A DNA stretch of 64,000 nt, from the NCBI GenBank assembly GCA_046331425.1, contig JAXLQU010000002.1:62001-126000 (forward strand), given 5' to 3'. The position numbers were made by a program, and so were the translations under genes. Each line of letters opens with the position of its first letter. Position 1 is the first letter of the stretch. Below the pieces are notes generated by a model, which searched no databases, was not told the origin of the DNA, and was given only the letters and a program-made list of their open reading frames with translations. Of this stretch, positions 35,353 through 44,067 are shown one piece after another. The stretch comes from JANNUT01 sp046331425. GTDB lineage: Bacteria > Acidobacteriota > Polarisedimenticolia > J045.

Positions 35353-35434
35353 CGGCGGGCGACCTCCAGAAAACGACGCCGCACTATATACGCGCCCCGG
35401 CCGCCGCCGAACAGACCAAACGCTCGAGCACTCG

Positions 35435-36145
35435 CTAACCGGCGTCCTTCAGTTTTCCGAAGCGTCGCTCGCGCCCTGAAAACTGCTCGACCGCTTCGGC
35501 GAAGCTGCTCGCATCGAAATCGGGCCAGAGCGTCTCGGTGAAGACCAGTTCCGCATACGCCGATTCCCACAACAAGAAGTCGGAGAGACGTTGTTCGCCG
35601 CCGCTGCGGATCATCAGGTCGACATCGGGAGTCGGATCAGGCGAGCCGACAGCGGTCCCCAGTGCTGCAGCGAACGCTTCTCGCGAAACGCAGCCTCGAG
35701 ACGCCAGACTCGCGGCGGCGGCCAGCAGCGCGTCGCGGGCCGAGTAGTCGATTGCCAAGCGCACGTGGATTCGCGTGCCTGACGCGGTGGCCATCTCGCT
35801 GGCGGTGATCGCGGCGCGCAGCAGCGGGCCCAATCGATCGCGGCGCCCAATCACCGACAGGCGCACGCCGTCGGCGATGCAGCGTTCGGTTTCGTTCGAC
35901 AGATACAGATGAAACAGCCGCATCAGCCCATCGACCTCGGCTTGCGGTCGCCCCCAGTTGTCGGCGGAGAACGCGTACAAAGACAACGTTTCGATTCCCA
36001 GCCCGGGTGCGGCTTCGACCGCGCGACGCAGGGCATCGATACCGGCGCGATGACCTGCCAGCCGTGGCCAGCCGCGCCGCGTGGCCCATCGTCCGTTGCC
36101 ATCCATGATGATCGCGGTATGTGTGGGAATCTTCGTCGGTGACAC
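35435..36145 (-). CDS. uppS: Isoprenyl (undecaprenyl) diphosphate synthase
   Basis: 236 residues from a GTG with AGGAGA eight bases upstream. A TTG-initiated frame 17 codons longer runs through the operator and is rejected. It condenses isopentenyl diphosphates onto farnesyl diphosphate to make the C55 carrier for peptidoglycan and LPS. The cis-prenyltransferase signatures are complete: HTAIIMDGNGRWATRRGWPRLAGHRAG with the catalytic Asp, SLYAFSADNWGRP, and RSGGEQRLSDFLLWESAYAE with WPDF. Its upstream region holds a dyad matching one near 37.25 kb, so it may be controlled by the neighbouring HTH protein. Confidence 0.93.
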   Translation of the reverse strand: MSPTKIPTHTAIIMDGNGRWATRRGWPRLAGHRAGIDALRRAVEAAPGLGIETLSLYAFSADNWGRPQAEVDGLMRLFHLYLSNETERCIADGVRLSVIGRRDRLGPLLRAAITASEMATASGTRIHVRLAIDYSARDALLAAAASLASRGCVSREAFAAALGTAVGSPDPTPDVDLMIRSGGEQRLSDFLLWESAYAELVFTETLWPDFDASSFAEAVEQFSGRERRFGKLKDAG

Positions 36146-36168
36146 GGCAGTTTCTCCTAGTTGACAAG

Positions 36169-36187
36169 TACTTTGACATGCAAAGTA
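36169..36187. promoter_or_regulatory. Operator A: TACTTTG-N5-CAAAGTA
   Basis: A perfect 7-bp dyad with five-base spacer, in the 79-base gap between the HTH regulator gene and uppS. The flanking CAAG before the left arm is also shared with operator B 1.07 kb away. It is a probable binding site for the winged-helix regulator encoded next to it. Confidence 0.6.
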
Positions 36188-36224
36188 TGAGTTCAAAAAA
36201 AACCGGAACCTAGCTCGTGCCCAC

Positions 36225-36596
36225 TCAAACGCGCTTCATGGCGTCGATCAGTGCTCCCATGTGATCGAGATACTTCGCGAGGGCTTTGTGTCCGAGCGCC
36301 GTCAGCTTGAACTCGGTGCGCGGAACCCGCCCTTCGAAGCGTTTGATGCAAGCCACGTAACCGGCCTCTTCCAGCTTGCGAGCATGCACGCTGAGGTTGC
36401 CGTCGGTGGTTCCGAGAATCTGCTTGAGTTCGCCGAAGGCCAACGCGTCGTTGGCGGCCAGCGCGCTGACGATACCCAATCGGATTCGCTCGTGGATCAG
36501 TCGGTCGAGGTTGGACGCTTCCGCGGCTGCGGCGATCGGCGTGACGCGTTTGCCTTTTGTGCTCCGCTCGCGTGCCGTTACTTGGCTCTTAGCCAC
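36225..36596 (-). CDS. Winged-helix transcription regulator (HTH_34-like)
   Basis: 123 residues from a GTG with AAGGAGG upstream. It has a Lys/Arg-rich lead and then a single winged helix (about 35-115): RLIHERIRLGIVSALAA, AFGELKQILGTTDGNLSVHARKLEEAGYV, a basic wing (KRFEGRVPRTEFKLTALGHKAL) and a final dimerisation helix. This is the DNA-binding family often described as HTH_34/MarR-like and often paired with a membrane protein. Its start lies inside the end of the upstream membrane protein gene, so they are translationally coupled. Two matching dyads flank the pair. Confidence 0.82.
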   Translation of the reverse strand: MAKSQVTARERSTKGKRVTPIAAAAEASNLDRLIHERIRLGIVSALAANDALAFGELKQILGTTDGNLSVHARKLEEAGYVACIKRFEGRVPRTEFKLTALGHKALAKYLDHMGALIDAMKRV

Positions 36597-37203
36597 CGTG
36601 CCTCCTTGCGATGTACAAGCCGAACGCGATGTGCAATCCGCCGAAACCGAGCGCCATGAAGGCATCACCCCACGAGGAAGGAGACCACAACGCAGCGGCG
36701 CCCAGCACCATGAACAACGCCCCCATTACCGGAACGGACGCCACCGAGTGCATTCCGCCGGTAATCACGGCGGCCCCGTAGAGCAACAGCCAAACGCCAG
36801 GAATTGGACCGAACAGCCCGGCGCGCAGCAGCACAATCGTGAGTAGCGCACCGGCCAGCAACGGCGGCGTCAAGCTCATGAGAAATCGTCGACCGGGGCC
36901 GCTGAAGAGTGGCAACCCGGCGGCACGCGCCTTGTACGCCATCGCGATCACCAAAATCGCCATCGCCAGCAGCGCTTCGAGCGCCCAACTCAGCAACCAA
37001 CTCCACACGTCTTCGCAACGCGACGCTGCCAATGCCGCGAACAGCGCCGTTGCCCCGATGGCGGCGCCACCCCAGCCCGGAACCGCGGTGAACGAGCCGG
37101 CGTTTTCCATCGTGCGACGGATGTATCGCAGATTCTCCAGGGCATGACTGGAAAGCAGTGTGGGCGCGGGCTGGTCCACTCGATGATCCTCGAACTTCGG
37201 CAT
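36589..37203 (-). CDS. Six-helix membrane protein coupled to HTH regulator
   Basis: 204 residues. A short cytoplasmic N-terminus with a helical ENLRYIRRTME segment is followed by about six membrane helices arranged in pairs (near 42-60, 66-86, 107-128, 132-150, 155-172, 180-198). It has no motif of a known transporter or enzyme. The pair membrane protein plus HTH_34 regulator is a recurrent arrangement, in which the membrane partner may sense a signal or the regulator may control its own partner. Operator B lies about 40 bases upstream of its start. Confidence 0.65.
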   Translation of the reverse strand: MPKFEDHRVDQPAPTLLSSHALENLRYIRRTMENAGSFTAVPGWGGAAIGATALFAALAASRCEDVWSWLLSWALEALLAMAILVIAMAYKARAAGLPLFSGPGRRFLMSLTPPLLAGALLTIVLLRAGLFGPIPGVWLLLYGAAVITGGMHSVASVPVMGALFMVLGAAALWSPSSWGDAFMALGFGGLHIAFGLYIARRHGG

Positions 37204-37241
37204 CGACCGGAAAGATACAGTCGAAACTAGGCATCATCAAG

Positions 37242-37260
37242 TACTTTGCATCGCAATGTG
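37242..37260. promoter_or_regulatory. Operator B: TACTTTG-N5-CAATGTG
   Basis: The same left arm, spacer length and CAAG flank as operator A, with a weaker right arm. It sits in the 69-base divergent gap between the membrane protein/HTH unit and the lipid kinase gene, so it could control both directions. Confidence 0.5.
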
Positions 37261-37272
37261 TAGACTCATCGT

Positions 37273-38181
37273 ATGTCACTGCCGCTGGTGATCGCCAATC
37301 CTCACGCTGGTCCGCGCTGGCGACGGGCCCGCATCGCCCGCTCGCTGGCCGAAGCGGCGGCCGCCGGCCGACTGGAGTTGATCCAGACCCAGACACTCGA
37401 TCAGGGTCGGCAGACCGTTCGCCGCGCTGCCAATGAGGGGCGTCGCGTGGTGGTCGTCGGCGGCGACGGAACCCTGCAATCGGCGGTCTCGGGCTTTGTG
37501 TTGGCGGCGGCGGACGCGCCGCCCGAGGCTCGACTCGCGCTCGTGCCGGCCGGGCGAGGGAACGATCTGGCTCGGAGCCTCGGTATCCCTCGCGGATTCG
37601 GCCCGGCGTTGCGGCTCGCGTTGGAGGGCCAGACGAGTCGGCGGCTCGATGCCGGGTTGGCCAACGTCGATGGTGTGCAGACCGTGTTCGCCAACGCGCT
37701 CGGTATCGGATTCGACGCGGCGGTCGCGGTCCGCGCGAAGCGCGTGCCGCTCTCCGGATTCGCGGCCTACCTTGTCGCCGCGCTGGCGACGCTGGCGGGC
37801 GAACCCGGACCGTGGCCACTGCTGGCGTCGATCGATGGGGTCGACCAGACCGCCTCGTTCTCGCTCCTTTCTTTGGGAAACGGCTCCACCACCGGAGGCG
37901 GCTTTCGGCTGACTCCGGACGCCGATCCGACCGATGGCCGTTTGGATTTCTGCGCAGCGGTCGGTGCAAGGCGGCTCGAGTTGTTGGGTCTGTTGCCGTT
38001 GGCACTGTTGGGCCGCCACCGCAATCATGCGCGGATCACTCTGGGCCGCTGCGAAACCGTGGTGGTGGAGGCCAGGCAGGGCGTTCCGGTGCACGCCGAC
38101 GGCGAGGTGCTATCCCCCGACGCGCGACGCATCGAGGTTTCACTGCTAGCCGGCGCACTCAGCATCGTGACAGCCGAATAA
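37273..38181 (+). CDS. Diacylglycerol kinase-family lipid kinase
   Basis: 302 residues. The DAGK catalytic fold is evident: NPHAGPRWR near the N-terminus, the ATP-binding VVVVGGDGTLQSAVSGF, and ALVPAGRGNDLARSLG. The C-terminal beta domain has GIGFDAAVAVRAK and GGGFRLTPDADPTDGRLDF (the metal and catalytic Asp region), ending with VPVHADGEVL. Substrates in the family include diacylglycerol, phosphatidylglycerol and sphingoid bases; which one applies here cannot be told. It is divergent from the HTH/membrane unit and precedes the ACP cluster by 72 bases. Confidence 0.88.
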   Translation: MSLPLVIANPHAGPRWRRARIARSLAEAAAAGRLELIQTQTLDQGRQTVRRAANEGRRVVVVGGDGTLQSAVSGFVLAAADAPPEARLALVPAGRGNDLARSLGIPRGFGPALRLALEGQTSRRLDAGLANVDGVQTVFANALGIGFDAAVAVRAKRVPLSGFAAYLVAALATLAGEPGPWPLLASIDGVDQTASFSLLSLGNGSTTGGGFRLTPDADPTDGRLDFCAAVGARRLELLGLLPLALLGRHRNHARITLGRCETVVVEARQGVPVHADGEVLSPDARRIEVSLLAGALSIVTAE

Positions 38182-38253
38182 AGCTTGCTAGGCTAGCGGC
38201 CATAGTCGTATCTGACCGAGGCAATTCGGCCGGCGGGAGCGCGGGGAGGGTGG

Positions 38254-38520
38254 ATGTCGCAGGGGACCTTACGAGAGCGGCTCGAAGCGCTGGTGATTGC
38301 GCGCTCGCGGATTCAACTGCGGCAGGTCCGCGACGACGACACGCTCAACTTCGAGCTCGGTTACGACTCTCACGCGATGCTCAACCTGCTGCTCGATATA
38401 GAAGACGCATTCGGCATCGAGGTGCCACCCGATCGTGTACCGGAGTTGGTCGGGAAGCGATTCGACGAGTTGCTCGCACTCGTCACCAGTTTCCAGCCTG
38501 CTCGTGAGCCGGCCCCATGA
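38254..38520 (+). CDS. Acyl carrier protein
   Basis: An 88-residue stand-alone carrier. Helix I (TLRERLEALV) is followed by a loop and the 4'-phosphopantetheine site ELGYDSHAMLNLLLDIEDAFGIEVP, with Ser39 in D-S-H rather than the usual D-S-L of fatty-acid ACP. The variation suggests a dedicated carrier. GGGAGGGTGG precedes the ATG. Its stop overlaps the start of the aldolase-like gene, and a fatty acyl-AMP ligase follows, so it probably receives an adenylated acyl group from that ligase. Confidence 0.88.
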   Translation: MSQGTLRERLEALVIARSRIQLRQVRDDDTLNFELGYDSHAMLNLLLDIEDAFGIEVPPDRVPELVGKRFDELLALVTSFQPAREPAP

Positions 38521-39614
38521 AGGTCGCCTTGGTTCGCGACGACGGCGCCGCGCCGGTCGGCAACTTGGCAGACCGGGTCGCTGAATCACTTCAGGCACGC
38601 GGCCATTTGATGACTCCGCCTTCCGACGACATCGATCTTGTGCTCAATCTGACGAGCGCACCGACGGCCCGCGTCAACTATGTGCGCCCTAATTCTTCGG
38701 TGTTCGTTGCATCGCTGATGCGCAGCGAGGACGACTCGGCATGGTCCGATCTGGAAGCGCTCAAGCGCGCCACTTACGCGGTGTTGGTGAAGACTCTCTC
38801 CAACGTGGTGGTGCATGAGGTTGCATCGGGACCATTGGGTGGCGTTGCGTACTTCATGACGCCTGAACTTGGATTCCGTACGCGAGCCAACGATCTTTCG
38901 CTCGCCGATGCGATCGTCGACTATGTCACCCCGTTGGCCGGCGCGCGGATGGTGATCGAGAACCGTCTCGACGAGGATTTGGCACCAAAGCTGTGGGACG
39001 GCGATGAGAGCGCCCTCGAGTTGATGAAGTTCGGCCGACGACTGGCCGGCATGAATTTGCTGCCTTCCGTGTTCGACATGCGACAACTGTTGGACGAACG
39101 CGAGCTGCGGCTGGCAATGAAGATCTTCGGGCTGAAACAGCTCTCCTACGGCAACCTCTCGTGCCGATGCGATGCGCGCAGCTTCTGGATGTCGGGGCGC
39201 GGCGTCGACAAGGGGAACATGCGTGTGATCGGTCGCGACCTGTTGTTGGTGAAAGGGTATGAGCCGAGCTCGCAAACGATCCTGCTGTCGGTTCCGCCGG
39301 GGTGCGACCCGACAGCGCGCGTTTCGGTCGACGCGATCGAGCACTACAAGATTTACGAGGCCCTGCCGGAGGTCGGTGCGATCGTGCATGTGCACGCGTG
39401 GGTCCCGGGCACGCCGGCAACATTGCAGAGCTGGCCATGCGGTTCGGAACAGTTGGCCGATGAGGTGCTCGGACTCGTGTTGGCAGCCCCCGATCCGACG
39501 CGCGCCATCGTCGGTCTGAAGAATCACGGGTTGACGATCACTGGGCGCAGCCTGGACGAAATCTTCGCACGCATCGAAGGGCGCTTGGTGCAAGACATTC
39601 CTGCGCTGGACTAA
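38517..39614 (+). CDS. Class II aldolase/adducin-domain protein with novel N-terminal domain
   Basis: 365 residues. The N-terminal ~170 residues are alpha/beta but match no family I recognise (starts MKVALVRDDG, with IDLVLNLTS). From about 190 a class II aldolase fold begins: LKQLSYGNLSCRCD, FWMSGRGVDKGN, zinc ligands H-V-H in AIVHVHAWVPG, and KNHGLTITG with the third His. The Glu that serves as acid/base in fuculose-phosphate aldolase appears to be Asp. It might carry out an aldol or epimerase step, or have lost activity. It is translationally coupled to the ACP gene, with the acyl-AMP ligase 25 bases on. Confidence 0.75.
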   Translation: MKVALVRDDGAAPVGNLADRVAESLQARGHLMTPPSDDIDLVLNLTSAPTARVNYVRPNSSVFVASLMRSEDDSAWSDLEALKRATYAVLVKTLSNVVVHEVASGPLGGVAYFMTPELGFRTRANDLSLADAIVDYVTPLAGARMVIENRLDEDLAPKLWDGDESALELMKFGRRLAGMNLLPSVFDMRQLLDERELRLAMKIFGLKQLSYGNLSCRCDARSFWMSGRGVDKGNMRVIGRDLLLVKGYEPSSQTILLSVPPGCDPTARVSVDAIEHYKIYEALPEVGAIVHVHAWVPGTPATLQSWPCGSEQLADEVLGLVLAAPDPTRAIVGLKNHGLTITGRSLDEIFARIEGRLVQDIPALD

Positions 39615-39639
39615 TCAGCGACGTCGGTCGGGAGTCGGT

Positions 39640-41403
39640 ATGACGGGGCCACACGATTTCAGGACGCTGGTCGATCTGGTCGATCGACTGAAGATCGCCT
39701 CACCCACTCATCGGATGGTGCTGATCGATGCGCGCGGCGTCGAGACCGCACTGACTTGGCGCGAGTGGCACCTGAGGATTCGTCATCACGCCGCTTGGCT
39801 CGCCGCGCAAGGAATCGAGCAGGGCGATCGTGTTCTGGTTTGCCCGACCAACCATCCTGACGTGTTGGCGAGTTTCTTGGCGCTGTTTTATCTCGGGGCC
39901 GTACCGATCTCCGTAAGCGGTACGCAAATGGGCCAAGCGCCCGGTAGCCAGTTGCCGTTCGTGGCCGGACTCGTCGTTCAAACCGGGGCGCGCGGCGTCT
40001 TCACGCAACCCGAACTCGTCGGTGGCAACGACGTCGACGGGCTCATTCCTCCCACGCACTTGATCGACTTCGTGCCGAGTAGCTTGGCGCTTGGAGAGCC
40101 TCCGGCGATTCAACCAGCGGCTACCGTCCGCGAGGACGACCTTGCCTTCATACAGTTCAGCAGCGGGAGTACGTCGTGGCCCAAGGGTGTGAAGATCTCG
40201 CATCGAAACGTCATCAATAACATCCGACTTCTGGTGGAATCCGGTCAGCGCCGATCCGACGAGACCGTCGTCGCATGGTTGCCGCTTTATCACGACATGG
40301 GATTGATGGGGACGTTGCTGGCGACGCTCTGGCACTGCCCAACCAACGCCGTGATTCTCAGCCCGATCCGTTTCCTGATGCGCCCGTTGAGTTGGCTCAG
40401 TGAGTTGTCACGCTACCGCGCGCGCATTACCGTCTGCCCCAACTTCGCGCTCGATCTGTGTATCGATCGGATCCGCGAGGAGGATCTCGTCGAGCAGCAG
40501 ATCGACCTATCGGGGCTCGAGATGTTGTTTGTTGGTGCCGAGCCGGTGCGACCCAATTCGCTGCGGCGGTTCTACGAACGATTCAGCAACCATGGACTGC
40601 GCGCGAATACGCTCTACCCCGTCTATGGACTGGCGGAGGCGACGTTGATCGTAACCTCACCGGCGCCCGGCGAGCCGATCGTGACCCGCACGGTCCACGG
40701 GATCGAGGTCCCTTCCGTGGGGCGCTCGCTCGGTGATTTCAAGGTCCGTGTCGTCCGCGACGATGGGACCGATTGCACCGCCGATGAGACGGGAGAAATC
40801 TGGCTTCAGGGGGCGAGTGTCAGCGAGGGGTATCTGGATAGCGACGCAAACGTCGAGCTGTTCCAGGACGGATGGCTGCGCACCGGTGATCTTGGCTCGC
40901 GCGATGCCGAGCAGCGGCTGTACATCACGGGACGGGTCAAAGATCTGATCATCGTGAATGGCAAGAACTATTACGCTCACGACATCGTGGCCGACCTTGA
41001 GGAACTGCCGTTCTTCGAACGCGGCAAGGTGGCGGTGTTCTCGACGGAATGCGGCGGTCACGAACAGATGATCGTGATGACGGTGCCGGTGGGACGGATC
41101 TCGCCGGCGGTGCGGGTGAAGATCGCGGCATTTCAAGCCTTCCTGAAGGTCGGAGGCCCCCGCGGCTGGCTCAAGGGGGTTGCGGCCGATCAGATCGAGC
41201 CGTGGGTCGACAAGTTGATCAGCTCCGACCGCGCCGATCTCACCAACGAAATCAAGCGGTATGTGCTGGCGCGGTTCGGTGTGCCCGTTCATGACGTGGT
41301 GTTCGTGCGAAAGATCCCTCGGACCACGTCCGGGAAGCTCAAACGCGACGCGTGTGAGCAGATCTATCGGGAACAGTCAACCGCCCCTCCTGCCGATGAG
41401 TGA
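39640..41403 (+). CDS. Fatty acyl-AMP ligase-like adenylating enzyme
   Basis: 587 residues of the ANL superfamily. The P-loop is FIQFSSGSTSWPKGVKISH, with the SGSTS-x-PKG form common in fatty acyl-AMP ligases. WLPLYHDMGLMG, LYPVYGLAEATL, GWLRTGDLG and GRVKDLIIVNGKNYYAHDI also match that group, and the C-terminal catalytic Lys is in TTSGKLKRDA. FAALs activate fatty acids as adenylates and hand them to an ACP rather than to CoA, which fits the ACP gene upstream. Together with the aldolase-like protein it probably makes or attaches a modified lipid. The product is unknown. Confidence 0.85.
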   Translation: MTGPHDFRTLVDLVDRLKIASPTHRMVLIDARGVETALTWREWHLRIRHHAAWLAAQGIEQGDRVLVCPTNHPDVLASFLALFYLGAVPISVSGTQMGQAPGSQLPFVAGLVVQTGARGVFTQPELVGGNDVDGLIPPTHLIDFVPSSLALGEPPAIQPAATVREDDLAFIQFSSGSTSWPKGVKISHRNVINNIRLLVESGQRRSDETVVAWLPLYHDMGLMGTLLATLWHCPTNAVILSPIRFLMRPLSWLSELSRYRARITVCPNFALDLCIDRIREEDLVEQQIDLSGLEMLFVGAEPVRPNSLRRFYERFSNHGLRANTLYPVYGLAEATLIVTSPAPGEPIVTRTVHGIEVPSVGRSLGDFKVRVVRDDGTDCTADETGEIWLQGASVSEGYLDSDANVELFQDGWLRTGDLGSRDAEQRLYITGRVKDLIIVNGKNYYAHDIVADLEELPFFERGKVAVFSTECGGHEQMIVMTVPVGRISPAVRVKIAAFQAFLKVGGPRGWLKGVAADQIEPWVDKLISSDRADLTNEIKRYVLARFGVPVHDVVFVRKIPRTTSGKLKRDACEQIYREQSTAPPADE

Positions 41404-41436
41404 TCGGCCTGGCTTCCCAGTCGCTGTCACACGGAA

Positions 41437-41464
41437 TTGACATCGTTGTATCAGCGACTAGCAT
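41437..41464 (+). promoter_or_regulatory. Sigma70-type promoter of DUF47-pit, with possible Pho half-site
   Basis: TTGACA, 16 bases, TAGCAT, ending 45 bases before the DUF47 start. CTGTCAC at 41424-41430, with AATTGAC eleven bases further on, gives a weak Pho-box-like pair overlapping the -35. Confidence 0.55.
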
Positions 41465-41509
41465 TCCGGCCCCAGACGCGCCCAGCGGTATCTCGGGCCG
41501 GAGGCCGGG

Positions 41510-42160
41510 ATGAACTTCTTTCAGGCGGCGATCAAGTGGATGCTGCCGAGCGAGCAACACTTCTTCGATCACACGGATGCGGCCGCCGATGCAGCACTTC
41601 GGGCCGGACATCTCCTGGTCGAGTTGTCTCGCGTGCAGGGACGCGAGCAGCAGTTGGTGCTGGTGGAGCGGCTACGAGATGCCGAGCACGACGGCGACGA
41701 GGCGATGCGGCGGATGTCGGAGGCACTGGACAAGACCTTCGTGACGCCTATCGATCGGGAGGACCTCTACCTGTTGGCCTCCTCCGTCGAGAGCATCAGC
41801 GACTTCGTCTGCGCCACCGCCAACCACCTCACCGTCCACAACCTCGAATCGTTTCCTGACGGCGCACAGGAACTCGCCGATCTGGTGGGGAAGGCGACGC
41901 AGGAGATTCACACCGCGGTGAAGCTGCTTCGCAACAATCGCGACGACGAGCGAATTCGCAAAGCGGTCCGCTCGCTTCACTACATCGAACACGAGGCCGA
42001 CGTGATCTTCCGGCTGCGCTTGGGTGACCTGTTCGCCAACGAGAAGGACGCGATCCAGCTGATCAAGAAGAAGGAGTTCTTGGAAGGGTTGGAGAACGCC
42101 GTCGATCGCTGCCAGAGCGTGGGAAAAGTGCTCGAGAACATCGCGATCAAGCATGGGTGA
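41510..42160 (+). CDS. DUF47 (PhoU-like) Pit accessory protein
   Basis: 216 residues, all helical, with the PhoU-related DUF47 pattern: H-x-D-x-A-x-x-A near the start, D-A-E-H-D-G-D-E-A, the F-V-T-P-I-D-R-E-D-L-Y-L-L motif, ISDFVCATA, and I-E-H-E-A-D-V-I. Encoded immediately upstream of, and overlapping, the Pit permease, where members of this family are thought to control low-affinity phosphate uptake. It ends GKVLENIAIKHG, typical of the family. Confidence 0.92.
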   Translation: MNFFQAAIKWMLPSEQHFFDHTDAAADAALRAGHLLVELSRVQGREQQLVLVERLRDAEHDGDEAMRRMSEALDKTFVTPIDREDLYLLASSVESISDFVCATANHLTVHNLESFPDGAQELADLVGKATQEIHTAVKLLRNNRDDERIRKAVRSLHYIEHEADVIFRLRLGDLFANEKDAIQLIKKKEFLEGLENAVDRCQSVGKVLENIAIKHG

Positions 42161-43175
42161 GGCGGCCATGCAAGTCCCGACCCTACTGGTCGTGGTGATC
42201 GTGACGGCCCTGGTGTTCGATTTCATCAACGGGTTTCACGACACGGCCAATGCAATTGCGACCGTTGTCTCGACCGGCGTGTTGCGCGCGCGCACGGCGG
42301 TACTGCTGGCTGCGGTGTTGAACGTGGCGGGAGCATTTGCAGGAACGGCCGTTGCCACCACGGTCGGAAAGGACCTGCTCGACCCCAAGATCGTGACGCA
42401 GCACCTGGTGCTCTCGGCACTGGTAGGTGCGATCGTCTGGAACCTGATCACATGGTGGTTCGGATTGCCGTCGTCATCGTCGCACGCGCTGGTCGGCGGA
42501 TTGTGTGGCGCGGCGCTCTTTGCCTCCGGAAGTGGAGCCATACAGCCAACGGGATTGGAGAAGATCTTGATCGCGTTGATCTTCAGCCCGTTCTTCGGTT
42601 TTGCTGCCGCGTTGATCACGATGGTCGGGACTTTCTGGGTCACGCGCCACGTCCGACCGGCGACGATCAACAGCGTGTTTCGCAAACTGCAGTTGGCCTC
42701 CGCATCGTTCATGGCGTTCTCGCACGGCACCAACGACGCGCAGAAGACGATGGGCGTGATCACGATGGCGCTCGTGCAATTCGGCGGCACGTATCAGGCT
42801 GGCGGGAAATTCCAGGTGCCGCCGTGGGTCGTACTGGCCTGCGCCGTGGCGATGGGTTTGGGAACGGCGTGCGGCGGTTGGCGGATCATCCACACCATGG
42901 GTCAGAAGATCTTCAAGTTGCGCCCGATCCACGGCTTCTGTGCCGAGACCAGCGCCGCGGCGGTGCTGCAGGTGGCGGCCCATCTCGGATTGCCAACATC
43001 CACCACGCACTGCATCACGGCAGCAATCATGGGTGCCGGCGCGACGACCCGCTTGTCGGCGGTTTCCTGGGGCGTCACGCGCAACATCCTTTGGGCGTGG
43101 GTCCTGACCATCCCGATGTCCGCACTCGTGGCCGCTGTCTGCTATGCGTGCCTGTCCGCCGTGGGTCTTCGCTAG
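42153..43175 (+). CDS. pit: Low-affinity inorganic phosphate transporter (Pit family)
   Basis: 340 residues and about ten membrane helices in two inverted halves. Each half carries the family's signature: FDFINGFHDTANAIATVVSTGVL with GLPSSSSHALVGG, and FMAFSHGTNDAQKTMGVI with LGLPTSTTHCITAAIMG. It is a proton- or metal-phosphate-coupled symporter, complementing the high-affinity pst system 10 kb away. The ATG overlaps the DUF47 stop; an internal ATG five codons on is possible. The stop lies eight bases from the convergent HAAS gene. Confidence 0.93.
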   Translation: MGEAAMQVPTLLVVVIVTALVFDFINGFHDTANAIATVVSTGVLRARTAVLLAAVLNVAGAFAGTAVATTVGKDLLDPKIVTQHLVLSALVGAIVWNLITWWFGLPSSSSHALVGGLCGAALFASGSGAIQPTGLEKILIALIFSPFFGFAAALITMVGTFWVTRHVRPATINSVFRKLQLASASFMAFSHGTNDAQKTMGVITMALVQFGGTYQAGGKFQVPPWVVLACAVAMGLGTACGGWRIIHTMGQKIFKLRPIHGFCAETSAAAVLQVAAHLGLPTSTTHCITAAIMGAGATTRLSAVSWGVTRNILWAWVLTIPMSALVAAVCYACLSAVGLR

Positions 43176-43182
43176 CGGTTGC

Positions 43183-44067
43183 TCACACGCGCACGAGCAT
43201 CTGCTTTGCCAATCGACTGTGTAACCAACCGATGCCGCGAGCCAGATGTAGCGTCACGAACAGCATCATCCCGCCGAAGAAGGCGAGCGGAATGGCGCCG
43301 AGCCAGCCGACATCCAGCTCGAAGAACACGAGCTCGAGGTGCACGGGGAAGATCATCGCCGTGACGGGAGCCACGATCAGGCCGATCGAGAGCGCCAGCA
43401 GCGTCGTCATGAGCGTGAAGTACACGACTCCAAGCGGCAGTTGCAGCAGCATGTACGCGATCGACGACCATGTGCGTCCATCACTCAACCACCAACCGAT
43501 CCGATGCCAAAGCGAGCCAGTGGGATTCATGGTTTGCGGCCGGCGCGGCATCCGTTCGCCGAGCAACGCTTCCACCAGCCGGCCCTCGACGAACGAGATC
43601 GCTCTGACCGCCATCAGAAAGCCCAAGGTGATTGGAATGCCAAAAATCAGAATCGCGGTCCCGAGCGACAACGCCAATCCGAACACGGCGAACGAGAAGA
43701 AAAAAACGCCCGTGACCAGCGCCAACAACGCGTAGAGCACGGCGCCGTAGGTGCGCGGTTCGATCGCTACTCCGAAGAAGCGCGCAATCCAGGGCCGCGA
43801 TTCTCGACGCGCGCCTGCCAACGGAGTCATCACTCTCGCCACACGCGCGTCGGCATCGCGATACGCGGCAGCCACCTCTTCTGGCGCGCCGAAGCGCTCC
43901 ATGATCGACGGCAGTGCCGCAGCGCGCTGGTCATCGGCGACATCCACAAGCGCTCCGCGCAGATGGGCCTCCGCATCGTTGAGCGCGTCCTGGATCAATG
44001 CAGCGTCGCAACCGGAGAGAGCACGACGCAACTCCTCGAGATACTGCTCGATCGTCAGCGGGTTCAT
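43183..44067 (-). CDS. HAAS/DUF1700-type membrane protein with sensor-like C-terminus
   Basis: 294 residues. The N-terminal ~75 residues are a soluble helical domain (IEQYLEELRRALSGCDAALIQDALNDAEAHL ... MERFGAPEEVAAAYR) of the HAAS/DUF1700 type that usually accompanies PadR regulators. The rest is membrane-embedded: two helices near 110-160 and a second set (about 210-290) resembling the putative sensor domain of the PF13796 kind. Its start overlaps the PadR stop by four bases, so the pair forms one unit, probably a membrane signal detector with its repressor. Confidence 0.78.
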   Translation of the reverse strand: MNPLTIEQYLEELRRALSGCDAALIQDALNDAEAHLRGALVDVADDQRAAALPSIMERFGAPEEVAAAYRDADARVARVMTPLAGARRESRPWIARFFGVAIEPRTYGAVLYALLALVTGVFFFSFAVFGLALSLGTAILIFGIPITLGFLMAVRAISFVEGRLVEALLGERMPRRPQTMNPTGSLWHRIGWWLSDGRTWSSIAYMLLQLPLGVVYFTLMTTLLALSIGLIVAPVTAMIFPVHLELVFFELDVGWLGAIPLAFFGGMMLFVTLHLARGIGWLHSRLAKQMLVRV

